From Spinellus fusiger (Eukaryota > Mucoromycota > Mucoromycetes > Mucorales > Phycomycetaceae): a DNA stretch of 64,000 nucleotides. Positions 47,120 to 59,745 of this stretch are shown here, one piece after another. Every line of letters begins with the position of its first letter. Positions within the stretch are counted from its first letter, which is position 1. The stretch covers positions 1 to 64,000 of the forward strand of contig JALLLS010000047.1 of assembly GCA_025094145.1 (NCBI GenBank), read 5' to 3'. Under the pieces are notes generated by a model. It worked only from the letters and a program-made list of their open reading frames with translations. It did not search any database and was not told where the DNA came from. The translations under genes and the position numbers were made by a program.

Positions 47120-47490
47120 CTCATCCTTCTTTTCAGTACTAAGAGAATATTCATCCAAGATTTTGAATTATTCTCTTGACTGATGTCTCTAATAATAGTA
47201 ATTTCATCTTGGCTGAAGTCATTGGCATTGTACTAATGTGAAATGGTGTTATGCATCTTTTCATCAACAGTCTTTATTTTTCTATAAGACACTAGAATCT
47301 TCTCGGTAGTATGAGAGTACTCATTAGTGTCTATATCCCCAGTAGCAACATTTTTTTCTTTCAGTAGTGACCTCTTGCTTATCAGCAAAAGTTTTTTTTT
47401 TCATTCGTAGCTATTTGCTCATTATTAACAGTTTCTTTGATAATTGTTATTTGCTCATTAGTAGGTATCTGTTCATCAATTTTTCTCCCT
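47120..47490 (-). pseudogene. Decayed third member of the HTH-array family
   Basis: On the minus strand an Asn/Thr/Glu-rich leader (IPTNEQITIIKETVNNEQIATNE) resembles the leader of the 7-unit gene at 15.8 kb (ELVATNEININNEKT). After A-run frameshifts come TVDEKMHNTISH, a TAG stop, YNANDFSQDEITIIRDIS, and, in another frame, KILDEYSLSTEKK, which together match one HTH unit of the array family. At least two frameshifts and one stop break it. Only one unit is recognisable. It shows that the family was once present at another locus about 30 kb away. Confidence 0.7.
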
Positions 47491-49886
47491 CCCTCCCTCC
47501 CTCTCTCCCTCCCTCTCTCTCTCTATATAGCATTAGTCTATTCAGTGAATGAAGTCGATATTAAGCAATAAAATGTAATAAGAAAGGAAGAAAGGTTGTA
47601 CAGGGCCTGCGGTGCCAAATTGCATATAACAAAATGCGTAATATGAATTGTAAAATCTCCATGATCGGAAAATAGACTTGAAATTTGTATCAATCATTTA
47701 TAGGTTCTTTATTTAAACACTTTGGAAAAACATTAATAGAATGCTATATAAAACTATTAATAGTTTTATAAGGAATATAGTTGAATATCTCATCATTTAT
47801 AGAGTGTGAGTCTTCTTTCTCTGTTCATTACCAAGCTCCATTGATTTGACATTCATATTGGTATAAAAAAATATATATCTGGCCGGATTTTGCAATTGTT
47901 AGTGTCAGTTTTCGATGTAGCTTGGGACAGCTATAATTCCTCCAATGTTTCTGAGTTTTGATCTACCTTCAATAATACACTTTTTAACAATAACAATAGT
48001 TCCTCCATGTAATGTTTTTAATGACCTCAGGAGCCACAGTATCATAAACAACATGTTTGTTTGATGAGTGTTATTTTATGCTCTGTCTCACAGTTGAATA
48101 AACTAGAGAGTTTTTTTTTTTTTTTTAAAAAAAAACCTCAAGGCAAAAGGTGTGGTTTAGAAATTTAATAGATATATTTCTCTATTTGCTTCTGCTATCC
48201 ATTGAGCAGGCTTATATAATTTCTTCCAAGTTACATTGATTGCGTTTTATGATAACAAGTCTTATGGGATTAGATGTTGTGTTCTTTATTCCCTTTTTCC
48301 AACATACTTCTTTCAGATGCTAGTGTACTTGGCTCTGATTGTCTTTTTTTTTCCAAAGGTGTACAAAATACATTCTTCCTTCACTCTTCTCATTCTTCGT
48401 TCGGATTCACCTTTAGCAACAACTATACTCTGATCCATTATCTCTGGACAGTTGACTTGATTTGCATCCAAATCAAAATATTCTCTATTCAACATCAAGA
48501 CCTCCCTGTTAATCTTACTGTTACAAGTGCTTTGAAAGTGTCTAAACGATTGTGTTGATGTTACAGATTCGGAGATAATCAAAGTTCTGAACATTTTAAG
48601 CTAGATAGGGATAGCCGAATCTTTGTGCGAGAAATATAAAGAAGATATTGGTGAATGTCTATTGATCATTAAAATATCAAGTTAATAATTAGTTAATTTA
48701 CACAGTGTTAATATTATTACCTTTGCTAAACATTTTAATTAATGTTGTGAACTAGTAAAAAGGAAATAAAAAAAAACTTCAGCAGAGTAAATAGTGTGAT
48801 ATGCAGCAGTCCGACTAACCCAACCTATCTAGATGTCCTAGAAGATGTTTGTTTATTAGTAGCAAGTTATCCATTAATCAACGGCAAATAGTAATTTGGC
48901 AAATCCACTGGAGTAGAACTAGAAAACATGACTATGACTTGTAGTTGTCTACAAGAAGAATAAAATGACTTTCTTCCTAGTAATCTAAGGTGATGGAGTA
49001 GAATTTTTCTTCTTCTTTTGTCATAGCATTGCTATTTTCATAATGTATGTATCCTACAACACCGTAAATATCTTCCTTAGAACCACCACAAGATGTATAG
49101 AAAAAGTAGTAGCATTGAGACTTGTTCAGTTATCCTCTACCAGGTACTGAACTTGAACTTCACCTTAGCTGAAGCCCGTTGTATGTTCAGCGTGCCTGCT
49201 TCTACTGTAAGAGGCATTGTGAATCATTTCAAAGAGACAAGCTTGATGAAGATGGTGGAGTGATGACATAGGGTTATTACAGTGAGAGGGAGAAGAAGAA
49301 GGCTACTCTGATGTTGTAATAGAGTAGAATACCAAAGGTAATAGACAGCTCCATTGCCAGCATGAGGAAGATGTCAGACTGTGATAGATGCCAATAGTTG
49401 ATAGTAGTTACTGAACAATTTACAATGAAACCACTTTTATTTATTATAAATATTTTCTCTTTATTTATTGAATATTCTATATCTCCATCTAATGAATTCA
49501 TAAAGTGGTAAGACTGACAAGATAAAGCATTTATTTTTATTTATTTTTATAAAATGAAGTCTGCATTTAAAATATCCGGGTCTATTGTTTCTGGTCATTC
49601 TATTTATTTATGATTCCTATACACTAACAGAACACTTTATAAGAATTCAAACTATAAACTCAATTAAAAGGTATTTCTGACTGTGTTGATATTAGAATCC
49701 AAGTCAAATACAATAAACACAAGAGTCATAAACACTTCCATTTCTTTGTTGACATTAAGCTCTTTTCCAGTGGAAATAGTATCTTATCATGTGACTTATT
49801 GCATTTTGAGTAACCGTTCTATTGTAAAGCACTTGTTCTCTCTTTCTGTGCACATCCCTGCTATTTAGTCCATAACACAAGCAACT
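47491..49886. other. Relic-rich intergenic region upstream of VPS45
   Basis: Holds a CT microsatellite (47482-47525), a T16/A10 palindromic tract (48110-48136), a minus-strand ORF of 93 aa at 48313-48594 that I do not recognise, and a short + strand HTH-like trace at about 49140-49262 (NFTLAEARCMFSVPASTVRG). The last ~150 bp is the VPS45 promoter and leader. No complete gene is supported. Confidence 0.45.
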
Positions 49887-52300
49887 ATGAACGTAGTCAA
49901 AGCCGTTCAACACTACGTAGACAAGATGGTCAACAGTGTGCCTGGTATGAAGGCCCTTCTTCTCGACACAGAAACAGTAATGATGAGTTCTTACTCTACC
50001 AACCAAAAGAAGCACCCCAGGAAATAACACGAGTTGTATAGACTCCTATTATCTCTCTTGTCACTACCCAATCTGCGTTATTGACCAAAGAATGTTATCT
50101 TATTGATCGTATTGATAACCATAACAAGGGAAAAATGAAGCACTTGAAGTGTATTTGTTTCTTAAGACCTACTCCAGAGACACTGCAATTTCTGATAGAA
50201 GAGCTCAGAGATCCTGCTTATGGAGACTATTATCTATGTAGGTGATATAATCCACCCTCTTTTCTTTCTTCCTCCTTCAACAGGGTGCTTGGCTATCCAC
50301 TCAGCATGAAGAAACTACTTATGCCAATCATTTCTTAGACTTTAGTAATACTGTAAGCAAGGCAGATATTGAGAGACTGGCAGAAGTCGATGAACATGAA
50401 GTAGTGCGGGAATTACAAGTAGGTTAAAATAAAAGTTATATAACAAAAAAAATATATGAAAATTATATAAAAATAAAAGAAATAAAGAATAGATGGATGT
50501 TAATGACTAGGGTTCTTATTCTATTAGGAGTTTTTTGGGGATTACCAGGCCGTCAATTCTGATTTCTTCTCGCTTGGTATTCCTCCGACTCTGTTTGGAG
50601 ATGCCAGAGATAGTTGGAATCCAAAAGTATTTCAACAGACAGTGCGTGGCATTAGTTCTGTGCTTTTGAGTTTAAAGAAAAAACCACTGATTCGGTACCA
50701 AGGAACAAGTCCAATGGCCAAACGACTAGCACACGAAGTACAGGTAAATGATCAATAATAAAGCTATGGCGGATTCTCCAAAGAACAAGATGAATAAATG
50801 AATAAATGAATGGGTTGATATTAGCACCATATCCAGCAAGAAGGACAGATCTTTGACTTTAGACGACCCGACACACCACCTGTCTTGCTCATACTGGATC
50901 GTCGCAATGATCCCATTACACCTTTATTAGCACAATGGACATACCAGGCCATGGTACATGAATTGATTGGCATTCATCATGGGCGTGTAGATATGTCAGG
51001 TGTGCCTGATACACATAATGAACTCAAGGTACATTCTACATTAACAGAACCACCTACTCAAATGCAACATGTGTATAGGAGATAGTCCTCTCTTCAGACC
51101 AAGATCCCTTTTTTGAAAAGTCAATGTACTTTAATCTAGGAGATTTGGGGGCTCATATCAAGCAGCATGTGGATGAATACCAAGCAAAAGCCAAATCCAA
51201 CCGAAATGTAGAATCTATTTCCGACATGAAGCGTTTTGTAGAGGAGTATCCAGAGTTCCGCAAGTTATCTAGTAATGTCTCCAAGCATGTGGCTCTTGTA
51301 AGCGAAATCAGTCGACGTGTGGGCCAAGAGCATTTACTCAAGATTAGTGAAGTGGAGCAAGGGATTGCATGCAGTGGAAACCACAGCAATGATCTAAAGG
51401 TATGGGTAGATGGATAGAATAGTAAAGTGTATTAATGAAATGCTGTTTAAATACACTAGTCCGTACAACAATTGGTTGAAGATCCAGACATCAACAACCA
51501 TGCCAAGCTGTGTCTAGTTCTTCTTTATTCTTTACGCTACGAAACTACTCCCAACAACGGGATCAAACATCTTGTAAAATTACTAGACAATGCAGGCATC
51601 AGTGAACAAAAGACAATGGTACATGGAGACAATAATAAAAGTCTGGCCATAACTCTTATTTCTTGTAGATGATTCCTTCCATGCTACTCTATGCAGGCTG
51701 CCGTCAACGCCAAGATGATCTATTTTCCAACCAGACATTTCTGTCTCGTAGTAAGAGTGCTCTTAAAGGCCTCAAAGGAGTTGAGAATGTCTATACTCAA
51801 CATACGCCGTTGCTTGGAGAAACATTGGATCAGTTGATAAAAGCCCGTCTTAAAGATACAAGTTATCCTGCAGTAGATGGAACCACTATACCAAGAGAGA
51901 GGTAAATTGAGTCAACAAATAGTAGTTTATCACACACACACACACACACTTTATCTACAGCACACAGCCAGCCTTTTTGTTTTAATGGACTGACGGGTTG
52001 ATTTCATTCTTCTCTAGACCACAGGATATCATTGTGTTTATAGTGGGTGGTGCTACATTTGAAGAAGCAAGATACATTGCGCAATTGAATGCTACTACGC
52101 CTGGTATTCGTATTGTGCTTGGAAGTACCTGCATTCACAATAGTAAAAGGTAAAGAAAGAAAGAAAAAGGTCTTTTTTAATTACTCACCCACTTACACAC
52201 ACACACACACACACATTTTACTGTACGCAGTTTCCTTGAGCAAGTGAGCTATGCAGATTCCCCTGCAGATAGACTAGCTTATTCCCATTCTACAGTATAA
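49887..52300 (+). CDS. VPS45: Vps45, Sec1/Munc18-family vacuolar sorting protein
   Basis: Ten exons: 49887-49976, 50042-50237, 50339-50418, 50528-50743, 50825-51028, 51079-51399, 51460-51618, 51669-51901, 52018-52149, 52231-52300, giving 566 residues, the normal length. It starts [15 protein letters not shown] with [11 protein letters not shown], then a block containing [51 protein letters not shown] and [18 protein letters not shown], all family signatures of the Vps45 branch. Known role: binds the Tlg2-type syntaxin and promotes SNARE assembly for Golgi-to-endosome traffic; cytosolic and peripheral membrane. All nine introns are GT-AG and 50-101 bp. It converges on the eIF6 gene with only 140 bp between stop codons. 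Confidence 0.95.
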
Positions 52301-52440
52301 AATACTCCTTTCATCACCCATGAACAAATCCCAAGAAATCGTTGGCAAGAAGAATAAGCTTAAAACTATTCTATTTCTCTTTAATTATGTTACAGAAAAT
52401 ACAGTACAAAAGTAATTGAAAGGATAAATGAGATCCATAT

Positions 52441-53365
52441 TTATGAGTAGGTGTCTACAAGAGTGTCTCTGAGCTCATTGACAATGGCAGAGGGCTGAGC
52501 ATCCTGCAATTTGAAGATACTCTCCATCACACTCAATTCTGTTGATGTGGTGTCCATACCAGCAAATGCACACCAGTCATTCACTACACATCCAGCACCA
52601 ATAACATCTGAACCGCGGTTGACTGTACCAGCCACCAAAGGAATCTGCAACAAGGAAGACAGTTCATCCTGGTCCTGGATAGAAGTACGGGGATGAACCA
52701 AACCACCTTGGTTGCTCAAGGCGCAGTAAGATCCCACCAACACATTGTCAGCCACTGTCTGTCGGAACACCTCTACTTGGAGAATATCAGCAATAATTTC
52801 CTCTGTCTCGCGATCAATATCAGGGTGAACAAGAGCAACATAGTCATTGCATGCAATCACATTGCCAAGAGCCGACAGACGCTCCTCCACACGCTGGACG
52901 TGGACAGCATCGGGAAGAGAGTTGCGAAGGTGTTGCAATTCTTGGTCGGTGGTTGTGTTGGGGACCAAAAGACCGTTTTTGTTACCGACAGTAAGACGGC
53001 CTACAATGCGAGTACCAGCAATTGATGTGTGGACAATAGGAATAACATCGCCCAACTCTCCTTCAAACACACTGTTGTTGCGTAGAAAGAAAGAAAGAGA
53101 GAATGAGAATGAGTGGTTTCTTTTTTTTTTTGGTTTGAGAGAGGTAAGGATGAGAAGGTGAGGCTTACCTGTAAAAGTTCTCAGAACCACCCAGGGCAGT
53201 GATACAATAGTTGTTGGTAAGTCGAGAGAAGACACCAATCTCATTACTGTTCTCAAATTGTGCGCCTAGAATACAACAGTAAGTCCTTCTCCTTTTCAAT
53301 TCACCCGATCTGTATGCTGGGCATGTTCTCCAAACACAGCCTTCTCACTACTTACGAACTGCCAT
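52441..53365 (-). CDS. TIF6: Eukaryotic translation initiation factor 6 (60S anti-association factor)
   Basis: Minus-strand exons 53365-53356 (only 10 nt), 53265-53169 and 53071-52441 join to 245 residues, exactly the length of yeast Tif6 and human eIF6. It starts [20 protein letters not shown] and includes [53 protein letters not shown] and [21 protein letters not shown], all conserved pentein-fold blocks. It binds the 60S subunit at uL14, prevents premature joining to 40S and is needed for 60S maturation. The start is certain because the tiny first exon supplies the invariant MAVR. It is followed upstream by the DDB1-type gene on the same strand (177 bp away). Confidence 0.96.
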
Positions 53366-53541
53366 GGCAATGAAACAAGGGCTTTTTTGAAGAAAGGCTT
53401 TTTCTTGCAAGATTCTTGTGCGCTGGATTTTATTATTTTATTATTGATTGCCGCAGCAAGGTTTTTTTTATATGGAAAATAGCCAATCCTTGTACATGAT
53501 TGTGACGTGTAAAAATGAGAGAGAAAAGTGCCTACGGAGCT

Positions 53542-56500
53542 TCAACGAGCATGGGAAAGAGAGATGATCAGTTGCTCCAATGACTCGAGTGGTATAGAAA
53601 CAACCTGTGTACGTGAGCAGACAGTCTTTTTATCCTCCAATGAAAGATCAAGAAACCGTTCAATGAGATCGCCATCCACAAATCCCTTGGGCTCTCCTGT
53701 ACGAATACCATTGTTAAAGGTCCTCCAGCTGCGGTGAGAAAGACTGCCTACAGTGGGCATAAACTCCTCCAGGTTGTGCTGTAGTCTGAGCAGTACATCA
53801 TGTTCTGCCTCGGACAGAGTGGAGATGGCACCAATGGCACCTTCCACTGTGGCAAATAAAAAGGTGTCCCTCGACACTGCCTTTACGTCTGCCTCCTTTG
53901 GATCGTCCGCAAGAGAACCACTTCGGAATCGATTGATAAGGTAGCCTAATTGGTATTCTCCTGTGATTTCTAGGCAGGGGGGTTCTTCCGTGTCTTTAGT
54001 CTCGGCTGCTTTTAATGTGAAGAGATTGCGGGACATATCGGCTCCGACAAGAAGATCCTTGGTGGTGATTTTGACCGCCATCATCCAGCTGGTGTTATAG
54101 TCTTTGGCGATTCTTTCTAACCGGGCTGTTTGAGAATCCTCCATTTTGAGAAGCTCCATAGAATGCATCAGATCACCCACAAGGATTTTGTCATCCCGTG
54201 TGTCCAAAGAAATACCAATAATATTAGCATGGTGTTTGGGAATAAAGGCAATTCTTTCTCCCTTGGGTGCATAGGGATCAAAATGAGACATATAGTAGAT
54301 CTGTAGGTAGATCATATAGAAAACAGTGTTAGTGAATAGAGTGTAGATTGGCAGTAGACACTTACTGTACCATCCACAGTAGCAATCATACTGTTTTTGA
54401 ATGGCTTAATATCATACACAGCTCCAGGCAGTCGTAATGTATCCACAAGAGAATAGTCTCTATTGCGATTCACTTGGTACACCATAAAATGGCCCTCACT
54501 CTTATCCTCCTCCTCTCTATCCTCCTCCAGTCCTGTTCCTACAAACACAAAGGCAGAGGCATGACCAGGAATCAAAGCACTGATCATACTAGAGACCATT
54601 TCATTCGGTAATAGATCAAAGGTAGCCAAGCCTAGAATAATAAAGAGATAGATAGATAGATGAGTCTTATTGACATCCATAAAGACATTCTCAACACCCA
54701 TAGAAGAAGAGAGAGAGAGATCATTTGTATCCCTCTTTCTATAGAGCCATGTCTATATTCTTTTGTCATTACCTTGGAAAGTGGAAGCATCAAAGATCTG
54801 AATCCAGCAGGTGTAATGTTCTTGTCCATGGATGATCTTGAGTTGTGCAGTGCCAACAGCAAGTGTTTTAGATTCTTCGTGGTAAGTAATACGACGGGCC
54901 ATACGACGATCCAATGGTATTTTAGTAGCATGGACTTTACGTGTATGATCAATCTGGCCAAGAATCAAATGTTCATTATTGGCGATCAAGACATCTTTGT
55001 CTGTGTTTTCACGCATAGTACTAAAGGCCACCACACCCTAAGTAGTGTTAATATATTAATATTAATATTGGTATTGGTGTTGGTGTTGGTGTTGGTGTTG
55101 GTGTTAATATTAATATTAATATTGGTATTGGTATGGGCAGAACTACACTCACTTACATCAATGTTCACAGCAGAATAGGTTAGCTTTCCATGAGCACTTT
55201 GGATAATAATGGGACGATCAGAAGCAGCAAACAAAGTATCAGGACCATGGCTTGGTAAAGAATGCAGTGTAATGCAACGTGTGCCTAGTGTAATCTCCTT
55301 TCTCTCCGTCATTCCAGTATGTAGGCAAAAATAAACAAGTCGCCCATCACCTACTCTTTCAGTTATTTCTCTCTTCTTCTCTCGTCTTATCTCTACAGCC
55401 AATCCACCTACCTAGTGTGGCAAGAAGATAAGGATCACCTCCTAGGTGTGCATATCGAATGGCTCTGGGTGCAAGCTCCGTCGACACTACACCTTGGAAC
55501 AGAGTGGTGAGAGAAGGAAGCTCCAGGACATGTCCTTGCACACCCTCCCACAGCCCCACAGCCACGTACTGAGAAGAAGAGCTGTGTGGATCAGAGATTG
55601 TAATATCAAGACAGGCCACTTCACTCTCGAATACTTTTATCCTAGAGTCACTCTATAAGATCAGTAGTTCTCAAGGGACACTACCTACTTTTTTTGAACA
55701 AGGACTCCGTTGCATATTTCAATGTAAACAAGTGTACCATAGCCACACGACAAGACACATTGAGATGCATTGGAGTGGGCCACTGTAATGGATGCAGATT
55801 CACCCACTTCTAGGGGTGGATACCATGCACTGAGAAGTTTTCCTCCTTCTGCAAGAGACATCAGCCAAACACCTTCTGCAGTGACTTGTAACAGACACTG
55901 ATCCTTGGTTACTGACAGAGAAAGAGTTTTTTCTTTTTTAATAGCAGAGAGAGATGTGATTTCTTCTACTCTTCTTGCATTTGGATTGTACCGCAACAGA
56001 CGTGTTCTGTCCATAAAAGACAGGAGAATGATCTTATCGGTTCTATAGACAGTATCAGTGATGAGGAGCACCCTCCAGTAGTCCTTACCCTGTGGCTTCA
56101 GAAGAGAATGTCCAGATAGTATGGATGCCTGGGATAGGGACCGAGGCTTTCTTGGTGAATTTGATACCTCCTTGGACTATTCTTAGGCTTCCGTCATTGG
56201 ACACACCAGAACAACACACCATGGTTTGCTATAAAAATGCAAAATAGACGATGAGACCTTGGAAATAGACGAGGACATTGGCTACCTTTCCTTGATGATC
56301 AAGGTCAAATACACAGAAATCCACAATGGGAGCCAGACTTGCATATTCTTCAATGACTTTGAACGTGTGTTCTGGTGTAGGAGTGAATTTTATCAAACAA
56401 GAGTCGCCCTGAGAAGATCCAACATAGACTAATCCTGATCCCATGCATACAATTGTAGAAGGTACACATGTCTAATCCAATTTAGTCTCTCTCTCTCTCT

Positions 56501-57727
56501 CTCTTCTTTACATATCACAAATGCTTACATGGCCTATCAACTCCAAATGCACCCTAAAGGTATTCTTCTTGGGTGAATAGAGAGTCATAAGGTAGAGTGC
56601 ACCTGTAGAATCACCTAATAGACACCGCACACCCTCCACACAATCCACCATGCCATAGCCACGGATCATCATCTGCTCCATGCTTCTTGTATCGCCCTTT
56701 CCTCGAAGATCAAAGTAGGACACTGAAAAATCACCCACAACAATCACACCTCCCATTGCACCAGGAACAGGAATCAGTGTATGAGCAGAACTCTCTACCT
56801 GAACATGAAACTCCTGATGCTCTTCAATTGTTTTACTGTCAATATTAATGGTGTATGTCTTGATATATTTGTCGTTCAATTCTGCAGCATAGAGAATAAC
56901 CAATTTGAGAATATCCCCAGAGTAAGTACATGCGATGGAGTAGACTGAATTCTCAAGAATACTACAAGAAAGAAGACATTGGTTCTTTCTTATTTGACGA
57001 GAGTATCTTCTCTTCATGGACTTACTGAGAGTTAAATGCAATGTGAGGGGGATATACGCCTGGTTCTCTCCCTTTTCCCTTTTTATTCTTCATCATCTTC
57101 CGACTAGATTCATGCAATGTCACCACAGAAACAACACTGGTGTACAAATACACCACTATCACTTTCCCCTGTGGATCGGTGGATGTCTGAGGACCCCGGT
57201 TGGATCTTCTTGCTGCCTTTTCTTCCAAGTGTCCCTCTACATAGGTCCCTATGGACTTGGTTTTCTGGTCATAGGAGAGAACAACATACTGGTCTTTGCT
57301 GAAAAGCACAAATAAACCACACTGGTCTTGTCCCTACAAAGGGGAGAGAGAATAAGAGAGAATAAGAGAATAAGAGAGAGAGATTCAGAAGTGGATTCAA
57401 GTTCATGCACAACCTACTGGTATATCACAGACTTTGAGTGCCTCAATACGACCAAACAGTCCAAGCTCATAGACGCTTTCCAGCTCCACGCCATTCAGAC
57501 TGTATACTTCGATACGCGTTCCCTTACTAGACTGTCTTGTGAGTAGACGTCTCTTTCTCTTTCTCTTTCTCCTTTCTCTTTCTCTTTTCTACTTTCTCTG
57601 TGGGATAGTGGATGGTGTGGACTTGCCTGATAATGAGGTTGTTAGCTTCACTGTCCATAAAGGGTCCCTTGACAGCGTGACGAACAGCTGTTGAGGATTT
57701 GGCTGTGATCACATGAAGAGCACTCAT
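53542..57727 (-). CDS. DDB1: DDB1-type UV-damaged DNA-binding protein (three beta-propellers)
   Basis: Twelve minus-strand exons: 57727-57627, 57535-57418, 57333-57026, 56961-56529, 56471-56286, 56228-56089, 56042-55689, 55650-55412, 55350-55157, 55037-54773, 54631-54366, 54300-53542, giving 1120 residues (human DDB1 has 1140). Family landmarks: SALHVITAKSSTAVRHAV at the start, RIEVYSLNGVELESVYELGL, GLVYVGSSQGDSCLIKF, EVACLDITISD, FAASDRPIIIQSAHGKLTYS, VGDLMHSMELL, SWMMAVKITTKDLLVGADMS and GFVDGDLIERFLDLS near the end. Role: adaptor of CUL4 ubiquitin ligases and damage recognition; nuclear. Intron 1 has a GC-AG pair (GCAAGT donor), intron 6 is only 46 nt, and intron 9 holds a TTGGTG minisatellite. 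The N-terminus is shorter than usual by a few residues but starts properly. Confidence 0.93.
55049..55133. repeat. 6-bp repeats in intron 9 of the DDB1 gene
   Basis: AATATT blocks flank several TTGGTG units inside the 119-bp intron 55038-55156, giving a partly mirror-like order of units. Confidence 0.75.
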
Positions 57728-58300
57728 GGTAGACAAGTAAGAAGTCTACTCTACGCAACTCGAGGTCATCGTTTTTGTCTGGTTTAAAACAGTCACATGG
57801 AAGGGAAGAGGCCAATGCACTGATCTTGTGAGACAATGCTGCAATAAAAACAGCAATATTCCAACGCACTGTCTTTAGATTTGAGCAGAAAGTGTTTGTG
57901 AGGGGGGTCACGTGTGCTTTTGTATTCTATTTGTTTCTATGTTCCCTCTGTTTCTTTTTTTATGCGTTCCAAGAAATGGGTTGACTCTAAAGTAGACACG
58001 GTTGATGATAGGAGTATGAATGTTCTCTATGCATTTGGATGGGCCTACATCAGCTGACATGTTGGATTCCAGAGTGTGGAGATGGAGTGTGTATTGATAA
58101 ACACCCTACCTTCATCAATATAGCAATAGAAGACCCCATGATAGAATTACCATGGAAACAGGGACAGGCATAGAAACAGGCATTTGCCATGGAAACGCCT
58201 ATTCTCATCATTGAGCAGTAAAAGAAGTGACACAAAAAGAGCCAACAAAAAGAACAAGTCACACAGTCTCACAATTTCCCCTGTCTTTCTTTCCATCCTC
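57728..58300. promoter_or_regulatory. Divergent promoter region between the DDB1 and mitochondrial carrier genes
   Basis: A 573-bp spacer between two start codons facing away from each other, so it must hold both promoters. No clear TATA box is seen. CT-rich leader DNA precedes the carrier ATG. Confidence 0.5.
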
Positions 58301-59745
58301 ATGGCGTCTCACATTACTTCTCATCAACTGTCAGCTACCGAAATAGCCCTCTGTGGAGGTGTAGCAGGTATGACAGCCAGGTAAACAAAAAACCAACCCC
58401 AAACCAACCCGACTCATACGGAAAGAATAACTTAGACTGGTGATTTCCCCTTTGGATGTCATCAAGATTCGTCTACAGATGCAATCTCAACCCTACACTC
58501 TCAGCCACATCCTCACACACAAAAGACACCTTCTCAACCACCCTATACCCACATCTACACATAAATACAATGGTATTTTTCATGCTGCCAGACTGATTGC
58601 TAAAGAAGAAGGCATACGAGTAAGAAGAAAGAAAGAAAAAAGAAAAAAACATTTGTTATTATTATTATTATTATTATTGGATCCATGGAAGATAAAGACA
58701 CTGATTAGACATTGTTTTCTTTTTCTTTCTAAAAAAGGGGTTTTTCAAAGGAAACATGCCAGCAGAGTATCTTTATCTTACATATGGAGCAGCACAGTAC
58801 TTTGCTTATCATCACTTGGAACTGGCCCTAGATAAAGTAAGTCCGTGGTGGGCAGAGTGAAGGATGAGGGTTCTCATGGACATTCTTTATTCTATTCTAT
58901 TCTATTCTATTCTATCTTTATATATAAATGTATGTACATGTATAGCAATCGTGGGTTCATCTGACACCACCCACACGTGCTTTTGTGTGTGGTATGCTGT
59001 CAGGCAGTTGTGCCACATTCATCACCTACCCATTGGATCTCCTACGCACTCGATTCGCAGTTCAGGGCAACCATAAAGTAAAAAGACAAGAGCGCATGTC
59101 ATGCGATTTAACCCTTAGGTCTATTCTAGTGTTATGGGAGCCGTGCAGGAGATCTATACCAAGGAAGGTGTACGTGGGCTGTATCAGGGCCTATTTCCTT
59201 CCATGGTACAGATCATGCCGTACATGGGACTTATGTTTCTTAGCTATGACAGTCTATGTCGTGGGATGACTTGGTTAAAGGTAGGTATCTATGACTGTAA
59301 AGGTGTAGATCTGTCAAGAGAAAGATATACACAGCACATGCATCCTCTTATTTATTTGTTAAAAAAAAAGAATCGAGATCTCCTTCAGGACACCAATAAA
59401 AGAACACAGGACATGGTGTGTGGATCTCTCGCCAGTATCATCAGCAAAACAGGTGTGTTTCCCTTGGATGTTGTGCGTAAACGGTGGCAGGTCCAGGGCC
59501 CACACCGGGCAGACTATGTGATTGCCTCTATTCCTTGCTATTCACGGACTTCTTTGTGGACGTGTATGCAGTCGATTCTACGCAAAGAAGGATTCTTGTC
59601 CCTCTATAAGGGTCTATTGCCTGGACTGTTGAAGGCGGGTCCTGCAGGTGCTGTTCATTTTCTAGTATTTGAGTCAGCAAAGGATGTTGCTATATATTAC
59701 AAAACATCCAAGACGGACTTATTCTCTACTTCATTAGCCCTTTAG
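58301..59745 (+). CDS. Mitochondrial carrier, thiamine pyrophosphate carrier type (SLC25A19/Tpc1)
   Basis: Six exons: 58301-58380, 58436-58619, 58738-58836, 58946-59077, 59119-59280, 59389-59745, giving 337 residues. The three repeats each carry the carrier signature Px(D/E)xx(K/R)xR: PLDVIKIR, PLDLLRTR and PLDVVRKR, with matching second motifs (GIRGFFKGN, GVRGLYQGL, GFLSLYKGL). NMPAEYLYLTYGAAQYFAY after the first repeat is typical of the Tpc1 branch. The protein should sit in the inner mitochondrial membrane with six helices and import thiamine pyrophosphate in exchange for nucleotides. The substrate is inferred from branch likeness. A longer-than-usual matrix loop after the first signature (residues ~45-70) is His/Pro-rich. 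Confidence 0.9.

Noticed and set aside
48313..48594. 93-aa minus-strand ORF with a charged composition
   Set aside because: Considered as a Fanzor or transposase piece, but no diagnostic motif aligns convincingly; left unassigned.
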